A stretch of DNA of 64,000 nt, taken from the NCBI RefSeq assembly GCF_004193775.1, contig NC_041006.1, forward strand, positions 19,150,093 to 19,214,092, given 5' to 3'. Shown here piece by piece: positions 34,888 through 45,869 of this stretch; within the stretch, counting starts at the first letter, position 1, and every line of letters starts with the position of its first letter. The notes below the pieces were generated by a model. It saw only the letters and a list, made by a program, of their open reading frames with translations, was not told the origin of the DNA and made no database searches. Both the position numbers and the translations under genes were made by a program. The stretch comes from Glycine soja. Lineage: Eukaryota > Streptophyta > Magnoliopsida > Fabales > Fabaceae.

Positions 34888-35367
34888 ACTATTGCTAATA
34901 TCCCCTACCAAGTACTTGAAATTTTTTTTTTCAAAAATGCCCTTCGCACGGAAACATGTTTCCATGTACAAAATCTACAACGAAAACCTGTTTTGTCGTC
35001 GTACAATGGGTGCATAAAAATATAATACCAAAACACGTTTTCGTTTTCAATTTTGTATGCGGAAACGTGTTTCCATTATATACTTTGTAAGCAACCCTTG
35101 TACTACAACAAAAATATGTGTTTGTTGTGGATTTTGTACACAATACAACAGAAATGCATTTCCAACATTTCCATTGTTGTACATGAAGTTTCATACAAAA
35201 TGTAAAATGAAAACATGTTATCACGTACAAAAGCTATAATGAAAACACATTTTTGTTATGAATTTTTTACACACACCTTATACTATAACGGAATAACGAT
35301 TCTGTGTCCCCAACACATGATTCCATTGCATCCTATAAAAAGAGGAGGGGAAGGGAGAAGAGGAAGG
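34888..35367. repeat. Sequence carrying GGAAACRTGTTTCC palindromes
   Basis: Perfect 14-bp palindromes GGAAACATGTTTCC (34950-34963) and GGAAACGTGTTTCC (35061-35074) are embedded in related sequence (ACAAAATC, GTTGTAC). Another near-palindrome lies around CATGATTCCATTG (35323). No coding potential. It may belong with the repeat at 31500-31660. Confidence 0.45.
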
Positions 35368-35770
35368 GATGGTGATGTGAACCTGAGTAGGAGCGGATCG
35401 TTTGATACAAGCTACGGAGGTTTGGATGACGCCACTTCCGGTGAAGGAAGATAAGTCAGGGTAGACGCCACAAGGATTACCTTGATAAATCTGAGATTGG
35501 TTCAACAAGGAACTCAGAGAGAAACTCTCACCAAATTTTATCAAATGCCAAAAGTTTCTTTATTGAAAAAAAAAACCAATACTTATAGTGTATCTGAACA
35601 AAAGATAAAAATAGACATGGGCCTTTTAAACAGTTTGGGCCAAAATTACAATAAATAAAAATTATAACTAAAAAACATATTTAACTTGGGCCTTCAAATT
35701 AGTTTGGGCCTTCAGCAACAATTAATAGTTTTGATAGTGTCTCTGCCTCTGGGCCTTCATCCTTCTCCAT

Positions 35771-36658
35771 TTAGGCCTTCATCCTTCTCCACTTGGGCCT
35801 TCGTCCTTCTCCACTTGGGCCTTTAGCCTGTATTTGGCCAGTTTCAGGATTCTCATCATTCCCTCCTTCTTGGAAAACATTTGCCCTCAAATGTCCAAGA
35901 TCATCACCGGGTTCAAGTACCACTTCCTTCCTTTTCTTGTGGGCTTGCTTGGCATAGCTTCCATTCTTCTTTGCAATTTGCACCTTCACTTGGTCATACA
36001 ATCTTTTCACATACTCAACTTTGGCCTGTGCATCCTTATGCTGAGTCTCTTGGGGCTTGCTGTTGTAAGTTGGCCTGTTAGGCAATGAAGCTCCGGGAAG
36101 GAGATCAACTTGAAGTTCTATGCCCCTTAAAGGTGGCAGTCCATGAGGAATCTCCTTAGGAAAGACATTTTTAAATTCCTGCACTAAGGGTTGAACACTA
36201 GGAGAAATAGAAATAGTAAACTCATTAGAATTATCAGTAGAAATTTTACTGTCGTTGCAATACTGTAGATAGAGTGGTTCATGAGCAGGTAACACTTTCC
36301 TCACTTCACTCACCTCTGCAAAATAATTAAATTTTCTCTCATGTGTATCACTCTCTCTCTTATGTGTATCACTCTTTCTCTCGGGTGTATCACTCTTCTT
36401 TTTCCTATTCCTTTGTGGTGCCTCACTATTTTCTTTCTCTTGTTCTCTTTTTTCTCTCATTCTGATTTCGTCATCACACACTTCTCTAGGGGATAGAGGT
36501 TTAAGAGTAAACAAGGAAGATTTGACTATTCACCTGTAGAGCTCTTCTTTGTTACGGTTCAACAAACATTGCATTTGTGTAGTCATCGCATCCAGTAATA
36601 AGCGTTGAGATCCGTCCGGTTGATGATATACACCAACATTGTCACCAGCTCTTGCCAT
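35771..36658 (-). pseudogene. Fused mini gag-pol ORF of element G1
   Basis: ATG at 36658 (M-A-R-A-G-D-N) opens a gag start that matches the gag at 58957. After about 42 residues comes TGA (CGA to TGA). The frame then continues through a repeat region (three 'SDTxERK'-like units) into the RT leader '[18 protein letters not shown]' and 'GASLPNRP'. It jumps to the integrase C-terminal part 'HKDAQAKVEYVKRLYDQV', then 'EPGDDLGHLRANVFQEGG', and ends inside the LTR. Protease, RT catalytic core, RNase H and integrase core are all missing, but the frame is preserved across both joins. It cannot encode replication enzymes; any movement would need another element's proteins. Confidence 0.85.
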
Positions 36659-36899
36659 GATTAAGGAACAAAGAATTTTGCAGTAAATTAAAATAAAAAA
36701 TTCAAGACCTCACCACACTCTACTCACGTGTTTCTCTCTTTGATGGTAGTTCACTCGTGTTTGATGCTCTCAATATAGGCTTTTGTGTAATGTATTCCCT
36801 CTTGCCTTTTACCACTCGTGTTCCCTCTTAAGTTCCTAGATGGACCGAATTAGACACACAAGGTAATATAAAATAAAAGGAAAGACAATATAATTATCA

Positions 36900-37140
36900 G
36901 GGTAACAGATTTGATTTGGGATAACAACTTGGACTTGATTTGAATAGCATATTGGATTTGATTTGGATAACAGATTAGATTTGATTTGATTTGGATAACA
37001 AATCTGATTTGGATAACAAATTGTGATTTGATTTGATTTGGATAACAAATTAGATTTAATTTGGATAACAGATATGATAACAAATAAGATAACAGATAGG
37101 ATAACAGATAAGATAACAAATATGATAACAGATATGACAA
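36900..37140. repeat. Minisatellite, GATTTGGATAACA units, in the leader of G1
   Basis: Repeats of about 20-24 bp such as TTTGATTTGGATAACAGATT, degrading to shorter GATAACAGATA units toward 37140. The same array occurs at 59200-59470 in the second non-autonomous copy. Lies between the primer-binding site and gag. Confidence 0.85.
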
Positions 37141-38091
37141 GTAAACTTCAAATGCTCATAACTTTTGCTACGGTTGTCTGTTTGAGGCCCACTATATATC
37201 AAAACGCTCAGAATTCAGTGAGAATCTAGATAAGGGGACTTGTTCCACGATTTTCTTTCCAAAAAAACACCTCTAAATGCCTCAATTTCGTGTTCAAAGA
37301 TCAAACACCCACTTTTTTTTTCAAAATTTTTGCAACTTTTTTTTTGACACAAAGTGTGAAAGACACAAGAAACAAGAACAAGAACGTGACAAGAACAAGA
37401 ACAAGAACGAAACAAGATGTAAACAAAAACGCAAATAACAGAACACAAGATGCAAACAAGATGTAAACAAAAACGCAAATAACTGAACAAGGACAAAGCA
37501 CGAACCTGGACAAATTACAAAGAAAAATAATAGGATAGGATAGAACCTGTATCAAGAGCCGAAGCTCTGATACCAGATGATGTGAACCTGAGTAGGAGCG
37601 GATCGTTTGATACAGGCTACGGAGGTTTGGATGACGCCACTTTCGGTGAAGGAAGATAAGTCTGGGTAGACGCCACAAGGATTACCTTGATAAGTCTGAG
37701 ATTGGTTCAACAAGGAACTCAGAGAGAAACTCTCACCAAATTTTATCAAATGCCAAAAGTTTCTTTATTGAAATCAAAAACCAATACTTATAGTGTATCT
37801 GAACAAAAGATAAAAATAGACATGGGCCTTTTAAACAGTTTGGGCCAAAATTACAATAAATAAAAATTAATACTAAAAAACATATTTAACTTGGGCCTTC
37901 AAATTAGTTTGGGCCTTCAGCAACAATTAATAGTTTTGATAGTGTCTCTGCCTTTGGGCCTTCATCCTTCTCCATTTGGACCTTCATCTTTCTCCACTCG
38001 GGGATTTTATCCTTCTCCACTTGGGCCTTCGTCCTTCTCCACTTGGGCCTTTAGCCTGTATTTAACCAGTTTCAGGATTCTCATCAGATGG

Positions 38092-40126
38092 TGGGGTTTG
38101 AATTTAGGGATAAAAAAGTCTTTTCCATGAATTTTTAAAATTTGTTGGAGCCAATACAAAGGTTGTAGGGGATAGTAACAACCACCACATTCTACTATTA
38201 CATGACAGGCCAAAACAAAAGATATTATGCCATGACCTCAAGTTGACAAATCCCGCTACCACTCGGGTTGTTTGCCTACATTTTTTATTTGTTTCCATAA
38301 TATTGAAAAAGATACTTCACATTTTGTCTAATTAATTGCTTATTTCACATTTTTAGTTATTTGATATAATAAAACATGCAATATCTTTTAAATAAAAATA
38401 TTAACCAAATGATGACACATGTTGATGAGATGGAGCAAATTTTGCATTGGAAGGTGGACAAAGTCAAAATGATGTGATGGTTAAGTGATGTAAAGTAAAT
38501 AAGTTGCATGATTACTAAAACACCTTTAACGAAAAGGTAACGATCGATTCAACGAAAATTTCATATTCTTAAATGTCAAACACAATTAACTATATCTAGG
38601 GATGGTTAGCAAAGATTAATATTTATATTTTAAGCAATTAAAACCTTTTATCATAAATATTGAAATTCCTTCACAGGTGACTATAAAACATTAAATTTTG
38701 AAGTTCGAGTTTGATAATCAAGAAAGGAAAAAAAATGTAAAAAAAATCATTAAAAAAGAACCAATGTTGTGTAGCAAAAATGTCAAAAAATAAAACCAAT
38801 GGGCAAAAATCATAAGCCGCAAATGATGAGTGAGAAAACATCTTACATGATTTGGCAAATGGTTAGCTTTGAAAAATAAATACTTTCTTTTGAAAAGCCA
38901 ACTAATAAAATAAAATACCTATTCTTTTACGTGGTGCCAACAAACAGGAAGCAGCTGCCGTTGATGGAGGTATCAAAACCATATGTCTCTCCTATTATTA
39001 CAGATTGTTAGGTTTGATGGTATTGAGCTGGGGCCATTCATTAGTCAAAGTTGTAATTTAGTTTCATAAGCTGAAATTTATGGTTTCCTTGCCACAACCT
39101 CATTTCTAAATCTTCCGTCTGTTTGTTATGAAGAGCATAACCATGATTTTAAGGAGTAACCACTTCTTAACACCAAAAAATGCAAGGCGACAAAATTTAA
39201 TGTCCTAATCTATTTTTAGGGGGGGTGGGGGGTTCTGTCCAAAGAAATGGTTCAAGTGAAGCTGCCTCGTTTCAAGGCCTAGTTTACACTACTAGTCTTT
39301 ACAAGAACTTATATGTGTAGCATTGTGCAAAATGTGACACGCGTCACTTGAAGCAAGTCCAAGTTGCATCTGTGTCATTTTAACCAATTTGACACGAAAA
39401 TATCCATATACATGCATTTTTAACGCTAAATCAAGCATACTGTGTATGATAATTACACTTGATCTCAGCCAAAAGGCCGAGAAAGCTATATGTAATGGTA
39501 ATTACACATCACTTAACAAAAACCAAACAAACTTTACGAATTAACTCAATTCTTATGTGCAGAACAGATCCTAATTTACATGTCTACCATTGCTAGTGCA
39601 TTCTCAATTCAGCTTCTTTTAGAGAAATCACTTGTTTTACCAACCTTTATAAAAAGCTTTTAAAAAACAAACAATTATTTATTCGGCAATAATTTCAACC
39701 AAACAAGTACTTGGACGTTTACATTGCCATCCAATAATGTGGGAAACAGAAAGATACTATTGAAAACAAAGTGAAAACAAGCAGACCTATTCTGTTGCTA
39801 GATCTCTTAGAAGCAATCACTTAGACTTCCAAATCATACATACAGTTCAATATATAAAGTAACAAAAGGAAAAAAGAATAGAACATAGAAAAGTCGGTTG
39901 AATTTGAATAAAACCAATGCTCACTTTTACTAATAAATTAGCTGGGAATATACAAAGTCATACAAGAATACACAAAAATAAAAGATTACAATGGAACATA
40001 CATCTCATCAATGGAGCGGAAATAAATATTGGAAAGCAGAGACAGTGTTCTTACCGCAACCAGAACCAAAACTGTTTCCTGGGACCAAATCAGTGTCGAT
40101 ATTTACACCTATCCAGGAGTTAGAGG
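38092..40126. other. Intergenic region and 3' UTR of the sulfotransferase-like gene
   Basis: No coding sequence seen except the U2-like fragment listed separately. The part just below 40127 should be the 3' UTR of the minus-strand gene. Confidence 0.45.
39455..39489 (-). ncRNA. U2 snRNA 5'-end fragment (pseudogene)
   Basis: The minus strand reads ATAGCTTTCTCGGCC and TTTTGGCTGAGATCAAG in succession, the highly conserved 5' end of U2 snRNA (usual form TTTTGGCTAAGATCAAG), which includes the branch-site-adjacent region. Similarity stops after AAGTGT, so only about 35 bases remain. It is a truncated retro- or fragment pseudogene, not a working snRNA gene. Confidence 0.7.
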
Positions 40127-40965
40127 CTAAGATGAATAATCGGCATGGAGGAAACTCTCATAAATAGTTCCTGCTAGTGTCCTGTTCACATCATCCCAAT
40201 TTTTAATGTGATCTGACAATGGTCCTCTGTGTATCTTAACCTGACGGCTTGTTAATTCCATCTGTGGCAATCCTAAAAACTCTTGAACATCTTTTAGCTT
40301 CTGAAACGTGAATGAAATATATTTTGTTAATTTCAAATTATTGGCAATGAAGATGAAATAGAATATCTAAAGTTAGCCAGAAGAGCACCCTTCCCATTCA
40401 ACCAAAAAAACAAGAATCAGTAAGGTTCAGTTCATTTTCAAGAAAAGTGTGCTCTATAACCCACTCACAGCTTCATTATTTCACATATACTTTATTAAAT
40501 AGGGCAGTGCCTCACGCAAAACAGCTTTTAATTGAAAGGGACTGGGAGGAGAAGGAAAAAAATTTGGTAAAATGTGTATAAAATAGAAATTTCTTCCTAG
40601 ACTAATCGTACTTTGGGACAACTATGCAGCTAAACTCAAATTCACTGGCAGTGACTCGTAGAAGTTATTACTCACAAATAGTGCTTGTATTATGCATAGA
40701 GAAAGATAATTATTGCAGCTTTTAGTACAAAATGAAGGAGTTTATGGTGAAGCCCTTACAGTACGATTTTGTATAAGATCCTCATAGTACAGGATCATAT
40801 GCCGAGTGGTGTTGAAGTATTCCAACGCTTTTGCAGTTCTCATTTCCATATCCTTCAAATCAGCCAGCAATGATGTAGAATTAATGGTAGGCTTGTACTT
40901 TGAAAGAGTATCAGCCTAAAACAAGCCAAATGACTTTCATTTTATGTTAAAAGAAATTAAGGAAA

Positions 40966-41005
<40 letters not shown>

Positions 41006-43844
41006 CTTCTTTAGAATGAACATGAGATTTATGAGTTCCACTAAATAGTTTAGCATAACGATCATAGGAGTTGGCAAGCATTGATACCATTCTCCGTAAT
41101 AAGTTTCTTCGGAAAAGAAATATTACAGAAACACTTCTACTGTTGAAGTAATCTGCAATTTCCTTAGGGTGATCCATTAAACCCTGTATGAGATTAGATA
41201 TCTTTATTTCGGAAAAGAAATATTACCAAATACTAATCAATAAAACAAACTGCAAAGCCTGAGCCAGAAGGGCAAAACCAACAGCAAAATAATCACACAC
41301 AAAGCAAATCAGCATTTATCATCTGCCTTCTAATGTGACATGAATGTATCACCAAATACTGAATCTCAAGACAATTGACAATTGCTCTCTTATGGACTGA
41401 TGGGGAACCAATTACCTATGTAAATGAAATAAGCTTTAGCCATACTTTTTGGTTCCATAGTGTCACAAAACTTAGAATTTGTTTCTACCAGTTTTACCTG
41501 CTACAATGTTAATCCAGTAGTCTCCAAATTGATGCAATTTATCTTTGCAATCAGCTTTATGTTATTCTATTTCACTCCTAGTTAAGCAAAATAATCACAC
41601 ACAAAGCAAATCAGCATTTATCATCTGCCTTCTTATGTGACATGAATGTATCACCAAATACTGAATCTCAAGACAATTGACAATTGCTCTCTTATGGACT
41701 GATGGGGAACCAATTACCTATGTAAATGAAATAAGCTTTAGCCATACTTTTTGGTTCCATAGTGTCACAAAACTTAAAATTTGTTTCTACCAGTTTTACC
41801 TGCTACAATGTTAATCCAGTAGTCTCCAAATTGATGCAATTTATCTTTGCAATCAGCTTTATGTTATTCTATTTCACTCCTAGTTAAGCAAAATAATCAC
41901 ACACAAAGCAAATCAGCATTTATCATCTGCCTTCTTATGTGACATGAATGTATCACCAAATACTGAATCTCAAGACAATTGACAATTGCTCTCTTATGGA
42001 CTGATGGGGAACCAATTACCTATGTAAATGAAATAAGCTTTAGCCATACTTTTTGGTTCCATAGTGTCACAAAACTTAGAATTTGTTTCTACCAGTTTTA
42101 CCTGCTACAATGTTAATCCAGTAGTCTCCAAATTGATGCAATTTATCTTTGCAATCAGCTTTATGTTATTCTATTTCACTCCTAGTTAAAGTTGTCACTA
42201 CTCCTATCAGACAACAAATATGTCTACTCCATAAATCTCACATACTAGATTATATTTTAAAATACATTCACACCCAAGATTTATTGATATTACACTCAAT
42301 ATCCCTTCTTCTATTGAACTTAGACTTTGGTTCTACCAGTCTTACTAGCTATAGTGTTATTTCGGTAGTTTCCAAATCAATGCAATTTAGCCTCCAAAGT
42401 CGTATCAGGCTCATGTTATTCCATGTCATCTCCTTCTGATAAAAGTTGTCACTGTTCCTATCTCACATATTAGATTATTGGGTAAAATACATTCACACCC
42501 TGAAATTTTACGGTATTACACTTAACAACCCTTGTTTTTTGGACATTGCACCGACTTCCCTCAACTCATATAAAGCATACGAAATCACAGGTGATCTGTA
42601 TCAAACAGAAGGGTACACAGTATTACGTTATTACTATTAGTTATTACATAGGTTCAAAAATGACAAGGGCATCAGGTGTAATATCACTAAACATCAGGGG
42701 GTACAAGCGTAATTTGCCCCTATCAAATTATATTAATATGCAACAACTCAACAAGGTGGCCCTACTCTAGTCAATGATCATAACTGGTATACAGAAATTG
42801 ATAACAATGTTCCAGAGTCTCAGAGAAAGTACTTGTCCTCAAAGTCAAGCACATGGGTCAAGTTTCACTTAAGATCCTTCACATCAAAAACATAAAGGAA
42901 GCGGTGGGAGGCATCAAATTAGTTTGCAACCTAAGCCATTAATACAAAGGCATTTATGCCTACAAAACAAATAGCATTGTCTTTTCTTAAAACACTCAAG
43001 GTTAAGTATGTATCAGACAACAAATATAAATAAGTTCATTACACTTTAAAAAAGGACTCAACAGTGAGCATTTTTACCTGATTAAGCATCCACTTGGATC
43101 CAATTGCAGCTGAGCATTCATTCTTGGAAGCACTACTGAGCCAGTCCAGGTTGTAAACTTTGTCCAGAGTCTGCACAATGGTAGAAACATTTACTCTTCT
43201 TTCTCTAACTGAAAAAATCTCCCCGTTGGAGCTCACATTAATATGGCTATTCAAAAGGGTCTCAAACCACCCACTGCCAGATCTCTGATTCGACAATATG
43301 GCAAAGAACCGCACAGGATTACCAGCACACTCACTCCTACCAAAGCCAAAAGGTTAATTAACAAGACCCAACCCAAAGCCAAAATAACCATAACACAACA
43401 AAACTTCACATTATTACCTGTTGAAAGACACAGGCTCGGGGTAATGCAACAAAGGAACATCATGTGTTAGGTTCAATCTATTAATACTACTAATACTACT
43501 CCGAGAAGGCTTCTCAATTTGCAACTCCATGAGCATAGTCCTTGCGTGTGTGCTTATCTGCTTTAGACACACAGAACAAATAAAAACACCACACACCATT
43601 GAAAAGATCAACACCGACATCCTTAACAACAGTGGCGATTTCTTCTGAGGCTTCATAACCAGAATGTCCTGCAACCCAAGAAAGAGAAAAACATCACATT
43701 CATGTGAAACCCAACCACATTTTTTTAGAAAGAACAAATGGGGTATCATCAAATTGGGTGCAACAAAGGATGAAAGACAGAAACTTTAGAAGCACTTGTT
43801 CTAGCAACCTTGTTGAAGAAACATATGTCTTCTTTTAGTACCAT
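40127..43844 (-). CDS. Sulfotransferase-like P-loop protein (type II membrane), six exons
   Basis: Exons on the minus strand: 43809-43844, 43418-43668, 43078-43336, 41004-41183, 40760-40915 and 40127-40300. All introns are GT-AG. They join in one frame to 351 residues. Residues 25-47 form one hydrophobic segment behind a basic start (K-K-S-P), so a type II, probably Golgi-anchored, topology is expected. The PAPS-binding P-loop is 'SNQRSGSGW' (111-119), preceded by 'RFFAIL'. The second PAPS contact region is 'IFLFRRNLLRRMVS' (203-216). It resembles Arabidopsis proteins annotated 'P-loop NTPase / nodulation protein H-related'; the acceptor substrate is unknown. No stop or frameshift is seen and splice sites are good, so it is likely expressed. 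Intron 3 (41184-43077) is swollen by repeats. Confidence 0.9.
40971..41002. repeat. (GA)16 microsatellite touching the intron 4 splice donor
   Basis: Sixteen GA units on the plus strand. On the minus strand exon 4 ends GAAGAG at 41004 and intron 4 starts G-T-C-T-C-T..., so the repeat begins within the donor itself. Confidence 0.95.
41284..42189. repeat. Three tandem copies of a 302-bp unit in intron 3
   Basis: GCAAAATAATCACACACAAA begins copies at 41284, 41586 and 41888, exactly 302 bp apart. Only single-base differences were noticed (e.g. TCTAATG versus TCTTATG; CTTAGAA versus CTTAAAA). A much more diverged relative follows at 42190-42430 (ACCAGTCTTACTAGCTA...). Confidence 0.95.
42480..42720. 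mobile_element. MITE-like element in intron 3, ~241 bp, long imperfect inverted ends
   Basis: The left end GGGTAAAATACATTCACACC...GGTATTACAC pairs, imperfectly over about 55 bases, with the right end ...GTGTAATATCAC and CAGGGGGTACAAGCGTAATTTGCCCC. A second left-end-like segment lies at 42255-42310. No clear target duplication. Confidence 0.55.
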
Positions 43845-43930
43845 CGCTATTCTGTTCCAGAAGAAAGAAACAAGAGGGAGGAGAGGGAGGAGAGAGAGAA
43901 AGAGAGAGAACAAGAACTGGGAGTTTGATG
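43845..43930 (-). promoter_or_regulatory. CT-rich leader of the sulfotransferase-like gene
   Basis: On the minus strand the 70-80 bases before the ATG are nearly pure pyrimidine (TTCTCTCTCTTTCTCTCTCT and CTCCCTC runs), a common plant core-promoter/5'-UTR feature. No TATA box is obvious. Confidence 0.5.
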
Positions 43931-45838
43931 TTTGAAATAGCAAAGCACAGAGAAAAAGAAACAGTGTTTGAGGCAGAAAGTGGAGAACAATAGGGAAAAA
44001 CTGAGCATTGGACCTTGTTTGTGTTGAGACTTGAGGGCCTGTAAAAGTCAAGCCCACCATCTAACCCCTTCTCTTCTCACAAATACTTAGCAAAGACTCA
44101 AAAGAACATGAATTTAGTCAATAAAAAATAGTAATATATTAAAGAAGCTTAATACATTAATGAAAATACTTTAAATTGATACTCTCCTAATGAAAAGGAT
44201 TAATTTTTAATTAAAAAATTATGATTTAAATACTAAAAAGATGCTGATATTTAATGTTTGATAGTATATTTAATAGCCTCTAAAGGAGGATAAATATTGG
44301 AGAAAAAATATTTTTTAATATTGACCTGATGTCAAAGGTGATTTCTTTTTAATAAGTTTACATGAATCCTTCTATATATATAAATTAGAATAATTATTCT
44401 GAATAAGAAATCTTTTTAGATGTCATTTTTTAACAAGAACGGTTATAGGATTTTTCTTTAATGATTTAAGAATTTTTAATAATTCCTTATCTCTTTTGGT
44501 CCGTGATTTTTAATATCTTTGATTCTAACTTAAATATTAATATCTTTTTAAAATAAATTATCAATAATTAAATACAATATTGTATTTCAATATAAATTGT
44601 TTATCATATATATAAAATATAATTTAGATTGACCTCAAAAAAATATAATTTATATGATAAAAATCTTTATCTATTAAATTTTTTAATTATAATATAACTT
44701 ATATATTATAAATTTAAGTGATATAAAATAACATAAGTTAGTTGAATCCTTTGCAAAGCACGGTTTATCTATAAGCAGAGACTATTGCTTGTTTTGTTCT
44801 CTTCCTATTCCTAAATTTACTGAACACTCCTTTATGGAGGATGCTTCCGTAAACTCTTCTCTTTTCATTAATAATTTATCTTTCTTTCTTATTATAATTA
44901 TGGTATAAAAAAAATATTCTAAAATAACTATCATTTTAGTTTTTTTTTTAATATAACATTAACTATTATTTTCACTTAAAACTCCTATAATATTAATTAT
45001 AGATAAAAATCTATAAATAAATTAACGATGATAGATTAATTTTATAAAATTATTTTTTTTTCATGATTTGTTATTTTTTTCTTGATTTACATAAAATAAA
45101 CTAAGACCACTATTATTTTAGGACGAATGGAGTAGTTTCTATAGGGTATGGGGTGCTTTGTCCAACCCATGCAGTAAAAAAAAAAAAGATATTTATTTTG
45201 TGTAAAACATTGACTGAAATACTAGTTTAAAATAAGCCTCTTCATCTTCATAAAATACATTCGGTCCTTTGTTTTTTTAAAAAGAATTTTGTTCCAGTTA
45301 ACCACAATGACCCAGATAACTTAGGAGTTAAGATCAAGGTTAATTTATAAACACTTTCATCCCTCAACACTAAAGCGCCTTTTCAACACAAATCATAACG
45401 GACCACCAAGTGTTAAAGTCAACAATGACCCTAACCATATATGAGAATTAAAAGTCAAAATAATGGTACTAAAAGGAGGGTTTATGTCAATCTTGTCCCT
45501 TAACCTTGACTAGAAATTTTGTTTGGATGTAACATAGATTAATATCGCTTAGGAGACCAAGGATAACTCAAGAATCTTTTCACAATAAAATCCTAACGGA
45601 TCATAAACACTAAAGCAGGTAATAACTCAAATAAAATATCTTTCATGATGTTCAAGGATTTAAGGTGAAAACATATTGAATATTGAGATTTGGCCGAATT
45701 ATTGATGGAAAAGCATATTATATATTAAGGTTAAATTATTAGCATTGGTATATTCTTACAAAAGCTTAAATAATAAGATTTTGAATAGTGAATGCTTCTT
45801 ATATTAGGTGTTAGTTAAGTTTAGAAAAAAAATGTGAG

Positions 45839-45869
<31 letters not shown>

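Larger units (their letters stand above)
35373..38086 (-). mobile_element. Non-autonomous Ty3/gypsy element G1 (2714 bp), structurally complete
   Basis: Two LTRs, 35373-35858 (3' on the minus strand) and 37578-38086 (5'), both TGATGTGAACC...TCTCATCA on the plus strand. Target duplications GATGG lie at 35368-35372 and 38087-38091, and match exactly. A tRNA-iMet primer-binding site, GCTCTGATACCA on the plus strand (37564-37575), lies 2 bases inside the 5' LTR. A polypurine tract lies at 35859-35873 (TTCCCTCCTTCTTGG on the plus strand). The internal region is only 1719 bp. Confidence 0.92.
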
